This document shows, piece after piece, positions 60,731 to 64,000 of a DNA stretch of 64,000 nucleotides. Below the pieces are notes generated by a model, which saw only the letters and a program-made list of their open reading frames with translations, had not been told where the DNA came from and ran no database searches. The DNA comes from Chloroflexota bacterium. Lineage in GTDB: Bacteria > Chloroflexota > Anaerolineae > Anaerolineales > Villigracilaceae. The translations under genes were made by a program, and so were the position numbers. Location: positions 124,001 to 188,000 of the forward strand of contig JAJYLQ010000001.1 in assembly GCA_021787595.1 (NCBI GenBank), read 5' to 3'. The number at the start of each line of letters is the position of its first letter. Position 1 is the first letter of the stretch.

Positions 60731-62296
60731 AAAAATGATCCAACCAGGCAGTGCGGATTGTACACTGATGAACCTCAGGACGGGATTGGATCGAAACGAA
60801 CTTGCAGAACTGAAACAGCAGTTGGCCCAGGTACGGGCTGATAATGAACGGCTCCGACAGCAGATAGAACTGTTGCGCGAGCAAAATGAAGGGTTGCGGA
60901 AACAGAATGAACAACTGCAAAAACAGGTTGGGCTTTTTCAAGCGGAAGTGAAAGAATTGCGAAGTGACAGCTCCTGCGTCGAAACGCGCCGGCAAGCGAC
61001 AAGCGACGCCGTTTGCACGGCGGCATTGGGTGGAGCATCCGAAGCATCCGGGGCGGAAAGTGGGACAAGGCCGTTTTGTGCAACACGCCAAGCCGAGTTT
61101 GAAAGAAGTGAACGAGACGAAGGTGGCGGAACTGCCCTGCTGCCCGAAGTGTGGCGGGCGGTTGCGGGAGCGACGGCAACATGAGCAATTTGAGATTGAC
61201 CTTCCGAAAGTGGAGCCGGTGATCACGCACTTTTTGACCTACAGTGGTTATTGCTGTCATTGCCGAAAACGAATGCGATCGTGGCATCCCGATCCAATTT
61301 CGCACGCCACGGGAGCGGCTGGGACTGTGATGGTTGGGCCGCGCTCCAAGGCGCTGGCGAGCGATCTCAAGCATCGTTTGGGTGTTTCGTATGCCAAAGT
61401 GAGTGAAGCGCTGAACGACAGCTTCAGCCTGCAAGTCTGTCGCAGTGGCTGGTGCCGCGCCGATCGCAAATTGGCTGGCATGGCCCGACCCGTGTATGAA
61501 CGATTGATCGAGTTGATCCGTCAATGCAGCGTGGTGCATGCAGACGAGACGGGTTGGCACATCGGGACCTTGGCGGCTTGGCTGTGGGTCTTCACCAATT
61601 GCGAGATTACCGTCTACGATATCCGCACCAACCGCTCCAGCGACGTGGTCATCGATATCTTGGGCGAGCAATTCAAAGGCATTCTGGCAACCGACGGCTT
61701 TCTGGCATACGATGAGCGACGATTGAGGGACTGGCTGAAACAAAAATGCGTCAGTCATTTGCTCACCGACCTGAAGCAGATGCGCGAGAGCAAGACCGGG
61801 CGGGCTTTGCAATTTGCACAGCAGATGACCCCACTCTTGCAAGATGCCCTGCACCTGAAGGCTGAAAAGCCTGCCTTGGATCCATTTACCTTTGCAAACT
61901 GCGCACGAGCGTTTGATTGCTCATCAACGGCGCTTCACCGATCCCGACAACGCTCGCTTTGCCAAACGGCTTCGCAAACACCAACCTCATCTCCTGCGGT
62001 TTCTTTATGTCGAGGCATTGGACGCTACGAACAACCAAGCCGAGCGCATGATTCGTCCCGCCGTCAACGCCCTGCGCCCTTCCAGGGTCATCCGAAAAAC
62101 CAATGGCTGCAACCAAACCCAATCGGGAGCCGAGACGCATGCGATTCTTTCGAGCATCCTGGGGACTGCTCATCAACATTCTGTTCCATTCTTGGATTAC
62201 CTTGTTCAACTGCAACGAGCGGGTCAGGCGCCGCCGCTCGCTTCATATTCTTCCTTTCCATCTCAAGCCTCTGTTGTGTCTCCAACACCACGGTAA
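60699..62296 (+). mobile_element. IS66-like transposase gene broken by two frameshifts
   Basis: Three pieces in successive frames make up one transposase. The first (60699 to about 60965) has a coiled coil of Leu/Gln repeats; the second (60964 to about 61890) has a zinc ribbon (PCCPKCGGR..YCCHCRKRM) and DDE residues in VVHADETGWHIG and ILATDGFLAYD; the third (about 61890-62296) ends EALDATNNQAERMIRP with the last catalytic Glu and IRKTNGCNQTQSGAETHA. +1 shifts lie near 60965 and near 61890. No accessory orfs A/B and no terminal repeats were seen, so the element is not mobile as read. Confidence 0.88.
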
Positions 62297-62359
62297 ACAC
62301 ATACATAAAGCAACCTTAATAAACGAGCGCAACTTACGATTTTTAGAAAGGAAGCTTTT

Positions 62360-62791
62360 ATGGGCAAAAATCTGATCGCCAAAGCATCAATAAGTATCAA
62401 TGCGTCCAGCGCAAAAGTCTGGGACGCGCTGGTCAATCCCCAATCCATCAAACAATATATGTTCGGCACAAATGTTGTCTCGGACTGGCAGGAAGGAAGC
62501 CCGATTTTCTGGAGGGGTGAATGGCAGGGCAAGCCGTACGAAGACAAAGGCAAAATCATCCAACTCAAGCCAGGACAAAAAATTCAATATACTCATTTCA
62601 GTCCCCTTTCCGGCGTTCCCGACAAACCCGAAAACTATCACACGGTAACGGTCGAATTATCAGCCGACGGAAATCAAACTCACGTTTTGCTGACTCAGGA
62701 TAATAATGCCAACGAAGAGGAGCGCTCACATTCCGAAAAGAATTGGGAGATGATGCTCACAGAGTTGAAGAAGTTCATGGAAAACAAATAA
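62360..62791 (+). CDS. SRPBCC/AHSA1-like protein
   Basis: 143 residues. IAKASISINASSAKVWDALVNPQSIKQYMFGTNVVSDWQEGS is the AHSA1/START-like entry; SEKNWEMMLTELKKFM is the usual last helix. Probably binds a hydrophobic ligand or acts as a stress-related protein. GGAAG precedes the start. Confidence 0.88.
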   Translation: MGKNLIAKASISINASSAKVWDALVNPQSIKQYMFGTNVVSDWQEGSPIFWRGEWQGKPYEDKGKIIQLKPGQKIQYTHFSPLSGVPDKPENYHTVTVELSADGNQTHVLLTQDNNANEEERSHSEKNWEMMLTELKKFMENK

Positions 62792-62851
62792 AATCGGATT
62801 CCAGTTTATAGTTAAAAAGATCAAAAATCGAGATTCTTACAGGTGAATGAC

Positions 62852-63412
62852 ATGAGAAAACTGTTTTCGTTCAACATGGTATCGCTCGACGGTTTCTTTG
62901 AGGGGGCGTCAAAATGGGACCTCAGTTGGCACAGCGTGGACGCCGAATTCAATGAATTCGCCATCGCCCAGCTCAACGAAATCGGCGCGCTTCTCTTCGG
63001 ACGAGTGACGTACGAGGGCATGGCAAGTTACTGGTCCTCTCCTGACGCGGCGAAGAACGACCCGGTTGTCGCCGGTCTGATGAATCAAATCCCCAAAATC
63101 GTCTTTTCAAAAACGCTGGACAAAGCCGAATGGAAAAACACGCAACTGGTCAAAGATCACGTTGCCGACGAAATCTCAAAACTGAAAAAGCAGTCAGGCA
63201 AGGACCTTGCCATTTTCGGCAGCGCCAACTTGATGTCCGGGCTGATGCGGATGGATTTGATTGACGAACACCGCGTCATGGTCAATCCCGTGATTCTGGG
63301 CAGCGGCACTCCTCTATTCCAAACAAAAGACAAAATCAATTTGAAACTTCTAAAGACAAGATCATTTAATAACGGGAATATTCTGCTTACCTATCAGTCG
63401 AATGGAAAATAG
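62852..63412 (+). CDS. RibD C-terminal/DHFR-like reductase
   Basis: 186 residues from ATG 62852 (MRKLFSFNMVSLDGFFEG) with AGGTGA 5 bp upstream; GTG 62843 is an alternative. GALLFGRVTYEGMASYW, KIVFSKTLDKAEWKNTQLV, LAIFGSANLMSGLMRMDLIDEH and NPVILGSGTPLFQ match the family, which binds NADPH. Substrate unknown. The next gene encodes a second member. Confidence 0.88.
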   Translation: MRKLFSFNMVSLDGFFEGASKWDLSWHSVDAEFNEFAIAQLNEIGALLFGRVTYEGMASYWSSPDAAKNDPVVAGLMNQIPKIVFSKTLDKAEWKNTQLVKDHVADEISKLKKQSGKDLAIFGSANLMSGLMRMDLIDEHRVMVNPVILGSGTPLFQTKDKINLKLLKTRSFNNGNILLTYQSNGK

Positions 63413-63427
63413 CCAAAGGAGAATGCC

Positions 63428-64000
63428 ATGGGAAAAGTCACAACCGGATTTTCGATGTCGTTGGATGGGTTCGTGGCCGGACCGAACGACAGCCCGGAAA
63501 ATTCCCTAGGCGATGGTGGCGACCGGCTCTTCAAGTGGTACTTCAGCGGCGATGCCACGCACGAAGTCCCGGGCGGCAATCGCACGTTCAAGATGTCGAA
63601 AGAAGGCGCGGACATGATCCAGGAAGCCAGCCAATCCGCGGGCGTATTAGTGACCGCGCGTCGAACATTCGACATCGCCCACGCCTGGGGCGGAAAACAT
63701 CCCATGAATGTGCCGATCGTTGTCGTTACCCATCGCGTCCCGCAGGAATGGGTCAATAAGCCCGGATCACCTTTCACGTTCGTGACGGACGGTGTTGAAA
63801 GCGCCATAGAAAAGGCCAGACAAATTGCAGGCGAGAAGACCGTCGTCGTCGGCGCGCCGAGCGTCGTGAAGCAATGTCTCCAGGCCGGGCTGATGGACGA
63901 AATCCACATTGACCTTATTCCCACGCTTCTCTTTGACGGCATTTCGCTGTTCGATCATTTGGGAATCAAACCTGTGGATTTAGAAATAGTTGAAGTGAAT
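63428..64000 (+). CDS. Second RibD/DHFR-like reductase, 3' end beyond the window
   Basis: The frame opens at ATG 63428 (MGKVTTGFSMSLDGFVAGP) with AAAGGAG upstream and runs to the right edge without a stop (191 codons). GVLVTARRTFDIAHAWGGKHP, VPIVVVTHRVPQEW, VVVGAPSVVKQCLQAGLMDEIHIDLIPTLL is the family pattern. It begins 15 bp after the previous gene's stop and is probably cotranscribed. Confidence 0.88.
   Translation, partial: MGKVTTGFSMSLDGFVAGPNDSPENSLGDGGDRLFKWYFSGDATHEVPGGNRTFKMSKEGADMIQEASQSAGVLVTARRTFDIAHAWGGKHPMNVPIVVVTHRVPQEWVNKPGSPFTFVTDGVESAIEKARQIAGEKTVVVGAPSVVKQCLQAGLMDEIHIDLIPTLLFDGISLFDHLGIKPVDLEIVEVN

Overview
The window looks like a chromosomal piece of a free-living bacterium, most likely a member of the Chloroflexota (Anaerolineales-like). 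This is an inference from overall style: moderate GC, lipoproteins with Pro/Thr/Ala-rich linkers, heterodimeric ABC exporters, split biotin-dependent carboxylases, many small toxin-antitoxin pairs, and hairpin-forming repeats in most gaps. No rRNA or tRNA gene was seen. Promoters that could be read are sigma70-like (TTGAC-N17-TAnnnT).

1-11.8 kb (minus strand) is a surface-polysaccharide operon. It runs from an ABC-2 glycan exporter (permease and ATPase) through a GT2 glycosyltransferase to a complete CDP-3,6-dideoxyhexose pathway: glucose-1-phosphate cytidylyltransferase, CDP-glucose 4,6-dehydratase, the PMP/[2Fe-2S] 3-dehydrase, its flavin reductase, an SDR, and an RmlC-type epimerase. An SDR-GT2 fusion, a polytopic membrane protein and an FkbM methyltransferase cut by the window edge follow. 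An epimerase plus a reductase is the combination used for CDP-ascarylose. The reductase lacks the usual N-terminal ferredoxin domain. Base composition becomes visibly AT-rich below about 4.2 kb.

12-31 kb is mixed: two large convergent membrane proteins, a PIG-L deacetylase, two lipoproteins, histidine ammonia-lyase, an AbrB/PIN toxin-antitoxin pair, an HNH nuclease, a DUF2283/DUF4258 pair flanked by a 44-bp direct repeat of the neighbouring deacetylase gene's 3' end, an NYN-type nuclease, a PQQ-type sugar dehydrogenase, a 72-residue Cys-rich protein, and a tungstate/molybdate ABC transporter with a fused HTH-PBP regulator and a TiaS-like protein.

31.7-38 kb holds an acyl-CoA carboxylase (methylcrotonyl-CoA type: carboxyltransferase, biotin carboxylase, biotin carrier), a MaoC hydratase and a CitE-like lyase, probably a branched acyl-CoA degradation route. 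A four-helix-bundle (IVP-type) gene and a DUF1579 gene interrupt it. A RAYT transposase with its own REP palindromes and a 14-bp tandem repeat follows.

39-52 kb holds an EamA transporter, MazEF, an AT-rich methyltransferase, a MarR-controlled heterodimeric ABC exporter, DNA gyrase subunit A, a Phd/VapC pair, an HD protein, a RelE pair and a SanA-like protein.

52.5-58.3 kb is a phosphonate-type (PhnCDE) uptake operon with two PhnE permeases that each carry an extra extracytoplasmic domain, two intact PhnD proteins and the relic of a third.

58.4-64 kb holds a DUF4230 protein, a lipoate ligase-like protein, a membrane protein, an IS66-like element broken by two frameshifts, an SRPBCC protein, and two RibD/DHFR-like proteins, the last cut by the window edge. 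The most distinctive features are the dideoxysugar operon with its reduced flavin reductase, the duplicated-3'-end cassette around the DUF2283/DUF4258 pair, the domain-inserted PhnE pair, and the gap-specific inverted repeats that often contain the stop codon of the upstream gene.
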